Source: Desulfomicrobium sp. UBA5193
Lineage (GTDB): Bacteria > Desulfobacterota > Desulfovibrionia > Desulfovibrionales > Desulfomicrobiaceae
DNA: 64,000 bases
Direction: 5' to 3'
NCBI GenBank assembly: GCA_002412965.1
Contig: DHWB01000006.1
Location: forward strand, 115,561-179,560
Of this stretch, positions 49,571 through 59,715 are shown in pieces. A program made the position numbers and the translations under genes. Each line of letters opens with the position of its first letter. Positions within the stretch are counted from its first letter, which is position 1. Under the pieces are notes generated by a model. It was not told where the DNA came from. It saw only the letters and a list, made by a program, of their open reading frames with translations, and made no database searches.

Positions 49571-50077
49571 ATGATCAGTCCCAAGATAGAAAAAGCGCTC
49601 AACGAACAGATCAACGCCGAAATGTTTTCCGCATACCTGTATTTGGCCATGGTGGCCTATTTTCAGGACAAGAATCTGAGCGGTTTCGCCAACTGGATGA
49701 CAGTCCAGAATCAGGAGGAAACCTTTCACGCCATGAAGTTTTTCCACTACGTGAGCGAACGCGGCGGCCGCGTGACTCTCGGAGCGATCGAGAAGCCGCA
49801 GTTTGAATGGGAAAGCCCCCTGGCAGCAATGGAAGCCGCGCAGAAACATGAGGCCTACATCACGGGGCGGATCAACAGCCTCGTTGATCTGGCCATCAAG
49901 GAAAAGGATCACGCCACGGCGAGTTTCCTGGGCTGGTTTGTGGACGAGCAGGTCGAGGAAGAGGACAGCGTGAACGAAGTCGTGCAGAAGCTGCGCCTCC
50001 TGGGTTCCGACGGAGGCGGCCTGTTCATGATGGACAGGGACATGGCCACGCGAGTTTTCACACCGCCTGTGGCATAG
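49571..50077 (+). CDS. ftn: Ferritin (non-heme)
   Basis: A 168-residue iron-storage protein of the FtnA type. Ferroxidase ligands Glu17, Glu50 and His53 (NQEETFHAMKFF) are present, with later acidic ligands in EAAQKHEAYITGRINSL and FVDEQVEEEDSV. No heme-binding Met is evident. AAGGAAGGTG precedes the start. Stores Fe(II) as ferric mineral and limits Fenton chemistry, consistent with pairing to tpx. Confidence 0.96.
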   Translation: MISPKIEKALNEQINAEMFSAYLYLAMVAYFQDKNLSGFANWMTVQNQEETFHAMKFFHYVSERGGRVTLGAIEKPQFEWESPLAAMEAAQKHEAYITGRINSLVDLAIKEKDHATASFLGWFVDEQVEEEDSVNEVVQKLRLLGSDGGGLFMMDRDMATRVFTPPVA

Positions 50078-50081
50078 CTTC

Positions 50082-50106
50082 AAAAGGCAGGGCGACCTGC
50101 CTTTTT
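50082..50106 (+). terminator. Intrinsic terminator of tpx-ferritin
   Basis: AAAGGCAGG-GCGA-CCTGCCTTT, 9-bp perfect stem followed by a T run, 5 bp after the ferritin stop. Confidence 0.88.
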
Positions 50107-50260
50107 CATTGACGGAATTATGCGCGGGTGCGTCGAGCTTCGCGTCGATGGGGCGGGAAATGCATTGACAACCTGCGAGCAGGGACAATAGACCGTCATC
50201 AACAATCACTTCTCAACGCCAAGAACCAAGGCAGGCTGGATATTCCAACTGCCTTTTTTT
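50107..50260 (+). ncRNA. Candidate small RNA or attenuated leader before the DUF2062 gene
   Basis: 154 bp with no credible reading frame. It contains a perfect TTGACA (50165-50170) without a convincing -10 box, and ends in an orphan intrinsic terminator: AAGGCAG (50228-50234) pairs with CTGCCTT (50249-50255), nested with TGGA/TCCA, then seven T (50254-50260). The preceding gene already has its own terminator, so this one must end a separate short transcript or attenuate DUF2062. Confidence 0.4.
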
Positions 50261-50270
50261 ATGTGAATTC

Positions 50271-50780
50271 ATGGAAAGAATCTGGGTTAAAATCGCTCGT
50301 TCGAGCCGTTATAACTACCTGCGGATCGTACGCATCAAGGCTCCGGCCGAATCCATAGCCTTGGGTTTGGCACTGGGCGTCTTTTCCGGCGCGCTGCCTT
50401 TTCTGTCCCTTCAGATGGTCATCGCCGTCTTTCTGGCCTTTATTTTGCGTGGCAATATCATCGCGGCCGCCCTGGGGACGTGGTGGACCAATCCTTTCAA
50501 CTGGGCCATCGTTTTTCCTCTGCTGTACATGCTGGGCAAGGTTTTCGTGCCCGGCGCCGATGCGCATCTGCCCATGGGCGAGCTCATTGATCTTCCATTT
50601 CTCGACCTCCTGCAGCGGGGGTGGAAGTGGCTGCTGATCACTACCCTGGGAGGATTCATCGTCGGTACCCCGTTGGCGATCGTAACCTATTTTGCAACCC
50701 GGCGCGCCGTGCTGATCTATCATGATCGTCGAGCGCAGCGCCGGTTGGAGCGCCAACGTCGGCGAATCAACAATGGATAA
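50271..50780 (+). CDS. DUF2062 membrane protein
   Basis: A 169-residue protein with two or three hydrophobic segments and the DUF2062 pattern ALGLALGVFSGALPFLSLQMVIAVFLAF, LRGNIIAAALGTWWTNPFN, and a basic C-tail. Family function is unknown, although it occurs next to glycosyltransferases or murein genes in other bacteria. The ATG has no ribosome site and comes 11 bp after an intrinsic terminator, so initiation is unusual. Its last codons overlap the ksgA start (ATGGATAA). Confidence 0.85.
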   Translation: MERIWVKIARSSRYNYLRIVRIKAPAESIALGLALGVFSGALPFLSLQMVIAVFLAFILRGNIIAAALGTWWTNPFNWAIVFPLLYMLGKVFVPGADAHLPMGELIDLPFLDLLQRGWKWLLITTLGGFIVGTPLAIVTYFATRRAVLIYHDRRAQRRLERQRRRINNG

Positions 50781-51561
50781 GCACTCTTTTTCCAACCCGA
50801 AGCGCTCTCTGGGGCAGAATTTTTTGGCCGACCCCAATATCTGCAGGCGGATCGTCGCCAGCGTGGAGCTTGCGCCCGGAGATCCCGTGCTGGAGATCGG
50901 TCCGGGCCGAGGGGCTCTGACCCGCTTTCTGGCCAAACACGACGGACCAGTCCTCGCGCTTGAAAAGGACTCCGCCCTGGTGCGCTGGCTCCGGGAGGAG
51001 TTCCCTGCGGTGGGGGTTGTGCACGCCGATGGACTGAATTTTTGCTGGGAAGGCACGGACGCCTTGCCGGGGCTGTCCCTGGTCGGCAATCTGCCCTACA
51101 ACGTGGCCTCCCCCATGATATGGGAAATGGTCAGCCGCTGCCGGACGTTCAAGAGCATGCTTTTCATGGTCCAAAAGGAAGTGGCGCTCCGCCTCACGGC
51201 CAATGCGGGGAGCCGGACCTACGGCGCCCTCTCCGCATGGGTCGGAAGTTTCGTCCGGGCCGAATACGTGTTCACGGTTCCTCCCCATGTCTTTCGTCCC
51301 CAGCCCAAGGTGGACTCGGCCATCGTGCGCTTTTTGCCGCGCCCCGATCCGGCCTGGAAAGATGCCCAGGCATTGTCCTGGACCGTGAAGATTCTCTTTC
51401 AGCAGCGGCGCAAGCAATTGGGGACAATCCTCAAGGCCCACTGGTCCGAATCGGTCGAGGAGTGGTGCGCCGCATGCGGCAAGGACCGGCGGGTTCGTCC
51501 CGAAGAACTTGATCCGGACACACTGCGTACATTGGCTTGCGTTCTGAAGCGCAGAATATGA
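50773..51561 (+). CDS. ksgA: 16S rRNA dimethyladenosine transferase
   Basis: Dimethylates A1518 and A1519 of 16S rRNA late in 30S assembly. The 262-residue protein has SLGQNFLADPNICRRIV, SAM motif VLEIGPGRGALT, and the target-base motif NLPYNVASP; the C-terminal helical domain includes FQQRRKQLGTIL. Its start lies inside the DUF2062 end, an 8-bp overlap implying translational coupling. Confidence 0.95.
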   Translation: MDKHSFSNPKRSLGQNFLADPNICRRIVASVELAPGDPVLEIGPGRGALTRFLAKHDGPVLALEKDSALVRWLREEFPAVGVVHADGLNFCWEGTDALPGLSLVGNLPYNVASPMIWEMVSRCRTFKSMLFMVQKEVALRLTANAGSRTYGALSAWVGSFVRAEYVFTVPPHVFRPQPKVDSAIVRFLPRPDPAWKDAQALSWTVKILFQQRRKQLGTILKAHWSESVEEWCAACGKDRRVRPEELDPDTLRTLACVLKRRI

Positions 51562-51861
51562 ATTTTCGACCCCAAAATGCCCGTCAGGGTAGGTATTACC
51601 TACCTTTTTTAGAAAATAAGCTTGACTTTGCTGGTGAAATTCTGTTTGCCTGCCCACTGAGCGTTTGCGCCGGAAAGGGAGGCAGGCTCTGTGTTCAGCC
51701 TTATGGACATGTTCCTTTCCTTCCAGTAGGAAGTGGCGCACTCGTGTCCAAGAAATTTCAAGATCAGGCTGAAGGTGCTTAATGTTGACGGTTGTGGCCC
51801 CATGAGGCTTCTGGAGAGCCTCACGCACCCGTTGGTGAATTACTGCAAAGGAGGAAGACTG
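51562..51861. other. 300-bp intergenic region between ksgA and HU
   Basis: It holds the ksgA terminator (51588-51610), a TTGACT at 51622-51627 without a clear -10 partner, and a 7-bp hairpin TGAGGCT/AGCCTCA (51803-51823) in the HU leader. Neither strand has a coding frame I would support. Confidence 0.5.
51588..51610 (+). terminator. Intrinsic terminator of ksgA
   Basis: GGTAGGT-ATT-ACCTACC followed by six T. Confidence 0.88.
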
Positions 51862-52134
51862 ATGACGAAAGCTGAATTGGTTGCCAAGATGGCGGAAAAG
51901 GCTGGACTGACCAAAGCGAATGCTGAACGCGCTCTTACTGAATTTCTGAAGGCCGTCCAGGAAACGCTGGTGAGCGAAAAGAAGATGACTCTCACAGGCT
52001 TTGGAACTTTCGTGGTTGAAGAGCGTCAGGCCCGCACTGGCCGTAATCCTCGCACTGGCGAAGAACTGAAGATTCCCGCTTGCAAGGTTGTCAAGTTCCG
52101 CCCCGGCAAGGAACTCAAGGACGCGATCAAGTAA
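51862..52134 (+). CDS. hup: DNA-binding protein HU
   Basis: A 90-residue nucleoid protein of the HU/IHF fold. MTKAELVAKMAEKAGLTKANAERAL starts it; the beta-arm signature GFGTFVVEERQARTGRNPRTGEELKI includes the intercalating Pro. AAAGGAGGAAG precedes the ATG. Family features match HU rather than IHF, but the two are close. A small membrane-protein gene follows within 20 bp. Confidence 0.95.
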   Translation: MTKAELVAKMAEKAGLTKANAERALTEFLKAVQETLVSEKKMTLTGFGTFVVEERQARTGRNPRTGEELKIPACKVVKFRPGKELKDAIK

Positions 52135-52152
52135 TTACCGCAAGGGGGACGT

Positions 52153-52326
52153 ATGTTGCATGGGGAAACTGTTCAGAGCCCACTGCCCCAGGATTTGCCC
52201 TGGTGGCAGCCCGATCATGCCATTTTTTTCGGAGTTCTCTACGCGGTGCTTTTCATTATCGGAAGCGGAGTGGGTGTTGTCATCCTCAAGTCCATTGCCG
52301 AGACCGTGAAAGAAAAGATGTCATAG
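52153..52326 (+). CDS. 57-aa single-helix membrane microprotein
   Basis: ATG at 52153 follows AAGGGGGACGT, a good ribosome site. The 57-residue product has a Pro/Trp-rich N-terminus (LPQDLPWWQPDHA), one hydrophobic helix at about 24-46 with a GSGVGVV motif, and a charged C-tail (SIAETVKEKMS). It lies 18 bp after HU and before a strong terminator, so it is likely co-transcribed with HU. I do not know a function; the layout suggests a single-span inner-membrane protein with a cytoplasmic tail. Confidence 0.78.
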   Translation: MLHGETVQSPLPQDLPWWQPDHAIFFGVLYAVLFIIGSGVGVVILKSIAETVKEKMS

Positions 52327-52347
52327 CCTGATTTTTGTGGTGCTTTG

Positions 52348-52378
52348 AAAGGGGTTGCTGCTGCGCCCCTTTTTTTTT
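52348..52378 (+). terminator. Intrinsic terminator of hup and microprotein
   Basis: AAAGGGG/CCCCTTT stem with about 11-nt loop and a long T run (52370-52378). Confidence 0.88.
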
Positions 52379-52392
52379 GTCCCTTATTTTTC

Positions 52393-52421
52393 TTGCCATG
52401 CTTTCAACCTTTGCATAAAAG
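52393..52421 (+). promoter_or_regulatory. Promoter of the rpsU-yqeY-mutS2-dnaG-rpoD operon
   Basis: TTGCCA (52393-52398), 17-bp spacer, TAAAAG (52416-52421), about 60 bp before rpsU and just after the upstream terminator. Confidence 0.5.
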
Positions 52422-52482
52422 ACAAAATTTCCTGCTCGCTACAAGGCGTTCAGGATGAGATCAAGAACGGGAGGTGATCCGT

Positions 52483-52683
52483 TTGCCAGGTGTATACATG
52501 GGTGACAGCGATACTTTTGACTACTCCCTGCGTAAGTTCAAGAAGCAGGTAGAGAAGGCCGGTATCCTTTCCGAGCTGAAGAAGCGTCAGCATTTCGAAA
52601 AACCCAGCATCCAGAAGAAGAAGAAGGAAGCTGCGGCCAAGAAAAGACTGCTGAAAAAGATCCGTAAAATGCAGGTAATGTAA
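52483..52683 (+). CDS. rpsU: 30S ribosomal protein S21, TTG start
   Basis: A 66-residue basic protein: FDYSLRKFKKQVEKAGILSELKKRQHFEKPS is the S21 core, followed by a Lys/Arg-rich tail. The start is the TTG at 52483 (product MPGVYMGDSD): GGGAGGTG lies 7 bp upstream, and Desulfovibrio-type S21 proteins begin MPGV. The GTG at 52474 overlaps the ribosome site itself, and the ATG at 52498 would lose the conserved start. Stop overlaps yqeY (TAATG). Confidence 0.93.
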   Translation: MPGVYMGDSDTFDYSLRKFKKQVEKAGILSELKKRQHFEKPSIQKKKKEAAAKKRLLKKIRKMQVM

Positions 52684-53129
52684 TGAGTCTTTCTGCGCGC
52701 ATTGAAAAGGACTACGTGACCGCTTTCAAGGCCAAAAAGACTGACGAGGTGGCTGTCTTGAGAATGCTCAAGGCAGCCGTCAAAAACAAGCAGGTGGATC
52801 TTCGTCGGGAGTTGACCGACAACGAAATTCTGGACGTGCTGGCCAAACAGGTCAAGCAACGTCAGGAATCCATTGACCAGTTCCGAGCCGCGGGTCGGAT
52901 CGATCTGGCTGAAATCGAGGAGCGCGAGCACCTCATTCTGCGCACCTATCTTCCCACGGCCCTTTCTTCAACAGAACTCGAGGAGGTCGTTGTTTTGACC
53001 ATTCAAACCCTCGGTGCTTCCGACATGAAGGACATGGGCAAGGTCATGAACGCCATTCTGGGCGAACATGCCGGCCGTATCGACGGAAAGGAACTCAGCG
53101 CGCTGGTGCGCGCCAAGCTTTCTTCGTAA
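52683..53129 (+). CDS. GatB/YqeY-domain protein
   Basis: A 148-residue all-helical YqeY protein related to the tail domain of GatB, the tRNA-dependent amidotransferase subunit. Signatures: VLRMLKAAVKNKQVDLRRELTD, QRQESIDQFRAAGR, EHLILRTYLPTALS, and MGKVMNAILGEHAGRIDGK. Often found next to rpsU; it may bind tRNA, but its role is unproven. Coupled to rpsU by TAATG and 5 bp before mutS2. Confidence 0.92.
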   Translation: MSLSARIEKDYVTAFKAKKTDEVAVLRMLKAAVKNKQVDLRRELTDNEILDVLAKQVKQRQESIDQFRAAGRIDLAEIEEREHLILRTYLPTALSSTELEEVVVLTIQTLGASDMKDMGKVMNAILGEHAGRIDGKELSALVRAKLSS

Positions 53130-53134
53130 ATCCT

Positions 53135-55432
53135 ATGGATTCAAGAACATTGCAGCTGCTGGAATATCCAAAGGTCCTGCAGCATCTTTCGCACTTCGCG
53201 GTCAGTGAGGCGGGCAGGGATGCCTGCCTTTCGCTTTTGCCCGAAACCGATTCAGATCGCATCGCAGTCCGCTCGGCCCTGGTCCGCGAGGCCATCCATT
53301 TTTGCGGCCACAAGGATGTGCGCCTGTCGGCCTTTCCCGATGTGGCCGGTGTTTTTGCCTACCTGCGCAATCCGTTGTCTTTCCTTGATCATGACGGATT
53401 GGTCGGAGTGCGGGAAATGCTCAAGGCGGCCTCGACGCTGCTTGAGAGCCTTGGCGAGGCCGACGCGGAGCGTTATCCAGGGCTGACCGCGCTGGTGTCC
53501 GGGCTGACCCTGCCGCCCAGGACCTGGTCCGGGCTCTTGCGCTGTCTGGCTCCCGACGGCACCATCCGTGACGAAGCTTCTCCCGAGCTCTTCTCCGTGC
53601 GCCAGGAGATCCGCCGCGTGCATCAGATGTGCACCCGCAAGGTCCAGGATTTCTTTCAGAACAAAGACCTGCAGTTCATGCTGCAGGACGAATTTTTGAC
53701 CATCTCCTCGGATCGTTACGTGCTGGCCCTCAAGAACAATTTCAAGGGTCGGATCAAGGGCATCGTGCACGACTATTCCCAGACCGGGGAGACTTGCTAT
53801 TTCGAGCCGCTTTTTTTGGTGGAGCTCAACAACGACCTGCAGGAATACAAGCAGGAGGAGCGGGCTGAGGAACAGAAGATCCTGCGCTTTTTGAGCGATC
53901 TCATCCGTTCGGAGCAGGATGCGATCGAGCGCACCTTTTCCGAGTTGATCCGCTTCGATCAGCTCCTGGCCATCTGTCATTTCGCACGCGAGACCGACGC
54001 CCACATCATTGATATCGGGCCGGACGCGCCCTTGTCTCTGACCCAGGCGCGGCATCCGCTCCTTGTTTTCGGCCAGGATCAGGTTGTGCCGGTCGATCTT
54101 GTCCTGCATCAGGGCCAGCAGGTGCTCATCATCACCGGCGGCAACGCGGGCGGCAAGACTGTCTGTCTGAAAACCCTGGGACTGCTGGGGCTCATGGCGC
54201 ATGCCTGTCTGCCCGTCACTGCGGCCGAGGGCAGCACATTGCCGTTTTGGAACCACTTTGTCGTCTCCATGGGCGACGAGCAGTCCATCGAGCAGAGCCT
54301 GTCCACGTTCACGGCTCAGATCCGTCATTTCAGCGAGGTCTGGCCACGGATCGATTCGCGGACCCTGGTCATTCTGGACGAATTCGGTGTCGGCACCGAT
54401 CCCAGCCAAGGCGCGGCCCTGGCTCAGGCCGTGGTTGACGGCCTGCTCGAACGCCAGGCCTGGGTCGGCGCGGCGACGCATTTTCCGGCCTTGAAGGCGT
54501 ATGGTCTTTCAAGGGAAGGAGTACGGGCGGCTTCGGTCATATTTTCTCCGGATACCAAGAAGCCCCTGTTCAAGCTCGGCTACGATCAGGTCGGAGCCAG
54601 TCGGGCGCTCGAAGTTGCCCGGGAGCAGGGTCTGCCCGAGTCGATTTTGGCGCGGGCGCAGGAATATCTGTATCTTGACGCCGGTGACACGGAAGAAATT
54701 TTCGAACGGCTCAACCGTCTGGCCGCGTCCAAGGAAGATGAATTGGACTCGCTCAAGGCCCGCAGCCGTGATCTGGAGCTCAAATTCTCTCGCAAGCTGG
54801 AAAAGCTGGATCAGGAGCGGGTCCGCATGCAGACGGAGCTGCGCGAGGCCTCGCGGGAAATCATGCGCCAGTGGCGTGATGGTCAGCGCGGTCGCAAGGA
54901 CGCCTTGAAAGAGCTTGCGCAACTGCGCGACAGCGTGGGTCAGCCGCTGGGAACGGAAGAAGCGCAGAACAAACTTTCGATCGAGGCCATTGCCCAAGGG
55001 CAAGTCCTGCTTTATCTGCCCTGGAACAAAACAGGCCTGGTGCAGGAAGTGGATGGCAAAAAAGAGCGCGTTCGCCTGGATATGGGCGGAGTGTCCCTGT
55101 GGGTGGGCCTTGCCGACGTTCAGTCAGCGACCAGGGACAAGTCCGATTCCGGAAAAGTCGTGGTCAGGAGCGCCCCCGCGCCAGTGACTCCGATACGCCT
55201 CGATCTGCGCGGAATGCGCGCCGACGAAGCGGAATCCGAGTTGTCCCGCTTTCTGGACAAGGCGCTGCTCACCGGGCGCACCGAAGTGGACATCGTGCAC
55301 GGCATGGGCACCGGGGCCATGCGCCGGGTCGTGCATGAGCATTTGCAGCGGTCCCGGGCCGTGGGCTCTTTCCGTCTCGGCAACGCGGACGAAGGCGGGG
55401 ACGGTGTGACCAAGGTGGTTTTGACGGAATAA
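53135..55432 (+). CDS. mutS2: Endonuclease MutS2
   Basis: A 765-residue MutS-type ATPase with a C-terminal Smr nuclease domain, involved in suppressing recombination or rescuing collided ribosomes. The MutS core has Walker A TGGNAGGKT (about 333-341) and Walker B LVILDEFGVGTDPSQG; a coiled-coil region spans about 520-620; the Smr domain starts LDLRGMRADEAESEL and has HGMGTGAMRRVVHEHL. Walker A departs from the usual TGPNTGGKT at two positions but keeps GKT. No MutS mismatch-recognition domain is present. Confidence 0.94.
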   Translation: MDSRTLQLLEYPKVLQHLSHFAVSEAGRDACLSLLPETDSDRIAVRSALVREAIHFCGHKDVRLSAFPDVAGVFAYLRNPLSFLDHDGLVGVREMLKAASTLLESLGEADAERYPGLTALVSGLTLPPRTWSGLLRCLAPDGTIRDEASPELFSVRQEIRRVHQMCTRKVQDFFQNKDLQFMLQDEFLTISSDRYVLALKNNFKGRIKGIVHDYSQTGETCYFEPLFLVELNNDLQEYKQEERAEEQKILRFLSDLIRSEQDAIERTFSELIRFDQLLAICHFARETDAHIIDIGPDAPLSLTQARHPLLVFGQDQVVPVDLVLHQGQQVLIITGGNAGGKTVCLKTLGLLGLMAHACLPVTAAEGSTLPFWNHFVVSMGDEQSIEQSLSTFTAQIRHFSEVWPRIDSRTLVILDEFGVGTDPSQGAALAQAVVDGLLERQAWVGAATHFPALKAYGLSREGVRAASVIFSPDTKKPLFKLGYDQVGASRALEVAREQGLPESILARAQEYLYLDAGDTEEIFERLNRLAASKEDELDSLKARSRDLELKFSRKLEKLDQERVRMQTELREASREIMRQWRDGQRGRKDALKELAQLRDSVGQPLGTEEAQNKLSIEAIAQGQVLLYLPWNKTGLVQEVDGKKERVRLDMGGVSLWVGLADVQSATRDKSDSGKVVVRSAPAPVTPIRLDLRGMRADEAESELSRFLDKALLTGRTEVDIVHGMGTGAMRRVVHEHLQRSRAVGSFRLGNADEGGDGVTKVVLTE

Positions 55433-55451
55433 TTTTTTGCAGCGGAGCCGG

Positions 55452-57155
55452 ATGAGCAATTTCGACCAGGGACTGATCGCGGAGATAAAAGCTCGCCTGC
55501 GCATAGAGGACGTGATCGGAAGGCACGTCGAGCTCCGGCCGGCCGGCAGCAGGTTGGTGGCGCCGTGCCCCTTTCATCAGGAAACAAAGCCGTCCTTTTC
55601 GGTCAATCCGGAAGGGGGCTTTTATTATTGTTTCGGGTGTCAGGCCTCTGGAGACATTATCGAATTTTATCGGGCCATCAATGGTCTCGAATTTGGCGAG
55701 GCTGTGGAAGCCTTGGCGCTCGAAGCGGGGCTGCAGATCAGGCGCAGGTCCGAATATCAGCAGGCGGGCGCACTCTCCCGTACGCAGTGCCTGGAGATGC
55801 ATGCCCTGGCCTCGGTATTTTACCGTCAGGTGCTGGGTCGTCCGGCAGGGCAGGCCGCGCGGGATTATGTCGCGCAGCGGGGCTTGGCCCCGGAGATTGT
55901 CGAGCGGTTTTGCATGGGCTGGGCGCCGGCGGGCTGGAACGAGCTGCGCGACCATCTGCGCGGCAGGGGATTTTCCGAGGATTCCGCCGAAAAGGCCGGG
56001 CTTGTTAGCAAGTCGGCAAAAGGCAGTTATTACGACAGGTTCCGTGAGCGGCTCATTTTTCCGATCATGAACATGTCAGGTCAGACCGTGGCCTTTGGCG
56101 GGCGCAGCCTGGTCGATGGCGACGGGCCCAAGTATCTGAACTCGAGCGAAACGCCCATCTATACCAAGGGCGAGCATCTTTACGGTTTGTATCAGGCCCG
56201 GCGCGCCATGTCCCATTCCAAGAGCGCGCTCTTGACCGAAGGCTACGTGGACGTCCTGAGCCTGCATCAGTTCGGTTTCGAAAACAGCTGCGGGGTGCTG
56301 GGAACGGCGCTGACCCCCGAACAGGTACACCGGCTCTCGGGGTTGGTGGGACAGGTCGATCTGGTTTTCGACGGTGACAATGCAGGACGCAAGGCGGCCC
56401 TGCGTAGCGCGGAAATGATTCTGACCCAGGGGCTGAGGTGCCGGGTGGTCTGCCTGCCCGAGGGCGAGGACGTTGATTCCGTGCTGCAGAAGCAAGGGCG
56501 GGAGAGCCTTGCGGATCTTGTGGCCCGGGCAACGGATGGCCTCGATTATTGCCTCAGGCAATTGTCCGCTCATCAGGCGCCCAAGGATGTGCTGCTCTGG
56601 GCCCTGGGGTTCATGTCGCGACTCAAGAAGCTGGACTGGCAGTCCTTTTATCTGCCCAAGTTGGCGGCCGGACTCGGACTTTCGGAAACAGAGCTGCGCC
56701 GTACGCTCGCAGAGAAGGACAAGGGCGCGCAAATCGTCGCTCCGCAGCGTCTGGAGCAGTGCAAGCCATCTCAGCTCGACAAGAACCTGCTGGCCTTTGC
56801 CGTGCGGTTTCCCGAATACCACGGACAGCTGCAGGAGTTGGGTCTGGGTGCGGCCCTGGCCACCGAGCGGGGCAGGATTTTCTGGAACAAGATTTTCGGG
56901 GTGAACCCGCATGAGATCCTGAGTCATCTGGATCTGGGCGAAAAGCAGTTTTATGTGCAGTGCCAGATGCGTACCGACGTCACGGCTGATGACGGGCGCG
57001 ACGAATGGGACGAGGTCAGGGAATTTTTGCGTCAGACCGGCCAGCGTCGCGAACTGGATGGCCTCAACATTGGCTTGCGCAAGGCTCGCCAAGGTGGGGA
57101 TTTCCAGGAAGAGTTGCGCCTTTTGGCCTTGATCCAGGCGAGAACGCAGGGTTAG
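55452..57155 (+). CDS. dnaG: DNA primase
   Basis: Makes RNA primers at the replication fork. The 567-residue protein has a zinc-binding domain with Cys39, His42, Cys60 and Cys63 (CPFH, CFGC), the RNA-polymerase core with YDRFRERLIFPIMN, and the TOPRIM motifs LLTEGYVDVLSL (about 258) and VFDGDNAGRKAA. The C-terminal helicase-interaction region is short and divergent. Start at 55452 (MSNFDQGLI), 19 bp after mutS2. Confidence 0.96.
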   Translation: MSNFDQGLIAEIKARLRIEDVIGRHVELRPAGSRLVAPCPFHQETKPSFSVNPEGGFYYCFGCQASGDIIEFYRAINGLEFGEAVEALALEAGLQIRRRSEYQQAGALSRTQCLEMHALASVFYRQVLGRPAGQAARDYVAQRGLAPEIVERFCMGWAPAGWNELRDHLRGRGFSEDSAEKAGLVSKSAKGSYYDRFRERLIFPIMNMSGQTVAFGGRSLVDGDGPKYLNSSETPIYTKGEHLYGLYQARRAMSHSKSALLTEGYVDVLSLHQFGFENSCGVLGTALTPEQVHRLSGLVGQVDLVFDGDNAGRKAALRSAEMILTQGLRCRVVCLPEGEDVDSVLQKQGRESLADLVARATDGLDYCLRQLSAHQAPKDVLLWALGFMSRLKKLDWQSFYLPKLAAGLGLSETELRRTLAEKDKGAQIVAPQRLEQCKPSQLDKNLLAFAVRFPEYHGQLQELGLGAALATERGRIFWNKIFGVNPHEILSHLDLGEKQFYVQCQMRTDVTADDGRDEWDEVREFLRQTGQRRELDGLNIGLRKARQGGDFQEELRLLALIQARTQG

Positions 57156-57212
57156 GCCGCGAGGGTGTCCACACCGGCGGACGAAGAGTTTTATCAACTT
57201 TGGGGGGAACGG

Positions 57213-58968
<1,756 letters not shown>

Positions 58969-58979
<11 letters not shown>

Positions 58980-59691
58980 TCGGGACCTGACAACAGATTC
59001 CAAGGCAACCTTCAGGGTTGCCTTCTTTTTTGGCCCTGCGTTCCAGGCGTTGCTGCTCGCCTTGGCTCTGCTCCTTCCTGCTCAAATGCTTTGGGCTGAG
59101 GCGTGGCGGGTTGGGGTTGAGGCGGTGGTGGACGGGGATACGCTTGTCCTGCGCGGCGGACAGCGTTTGCGGCTGCGCGGTATTGACGCGCCCGAAGTTT
59201 TCCACAAGGACAAGCCTGGGCAGTATTACGGAACCGAGTCGAAGAAAGTTCTGTCCTTGCTTGTGGCCGGACAGGATCTTTTTTTGGATAAAGCAGAGCT
59301 GGACACGGACCGTTATGGCCGATTGGTCGGCCTGGCGAGGCTTGGCGACGGGCGGGTGCTCAACCTGATCATGATTGAAGACGGTGCTGCATTCGTTTAT
59401 CCTCACACCTCCGACAAGGACAGCGGCATGGACGGGAAATTTTTTGCGGCCCAGGTTTCGGCCATTGGGCGCGGAAATGGGTTTTGGCCCGGAGTCCTCG
59501 GTTCCGCAGGGGCTTTGACGGGCTTTGTGGGCACAAAAAATTCCAGACGTTTTCATACCTTGTCCTGTCCACTGGGGCGTGAGATCAAGGCGCACAATCG
59601 GGTTACATTTTCATCCCTGAGGGACGCATTTACAGCCGGATATGCTCCGGCACGGGAATGCACGTCCTGGCCCCTGGTCAAGGGCCGTTAG
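58969..59691 (+). CDS. Secreted staphylococcal-nuclease-like protein with C-terminal Ada-type metal-binding domain
   Basis: From ATG 58969 the product is 240 residues: a basic n-region, a hydrophobic signal (about 25-43, cleavage near WAEA), then an SNase domain with VVDGDTLVL, catalytic Arg70 (RLRGIDAPE), Glu90 and Arg118 (DRYGRLVG). Residues about 185-235 (FVGTKNSRRFHTLSCP..NRVTF..AGYAP..EC) resemble the small Cys/His domain often appended to secreted nucleases and competence proteins. The start overlaps the rpoD stop by 11 bp, but the rpoD terminator (59002-59031) lies inside the frame; a TTG start at 59050 is an alternative. Confidence 0.82.
59002..59031 (+). terminator. Intrinsic terminator after rpoD, inside the nuclease frame
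   Basis: AAGGCAACC-TTCAG-GGTTGCCTT, 9-bp perfect stem, followed by C and six T. It ends the macromolecular synthesis operon and lies within codons 12-21 of the nuclease if that gene starts at 58969. Confidence 0.85.
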
Positions 59692-59715
59692 GTCACCACA
59701 ACCGGAGAGCATTGC

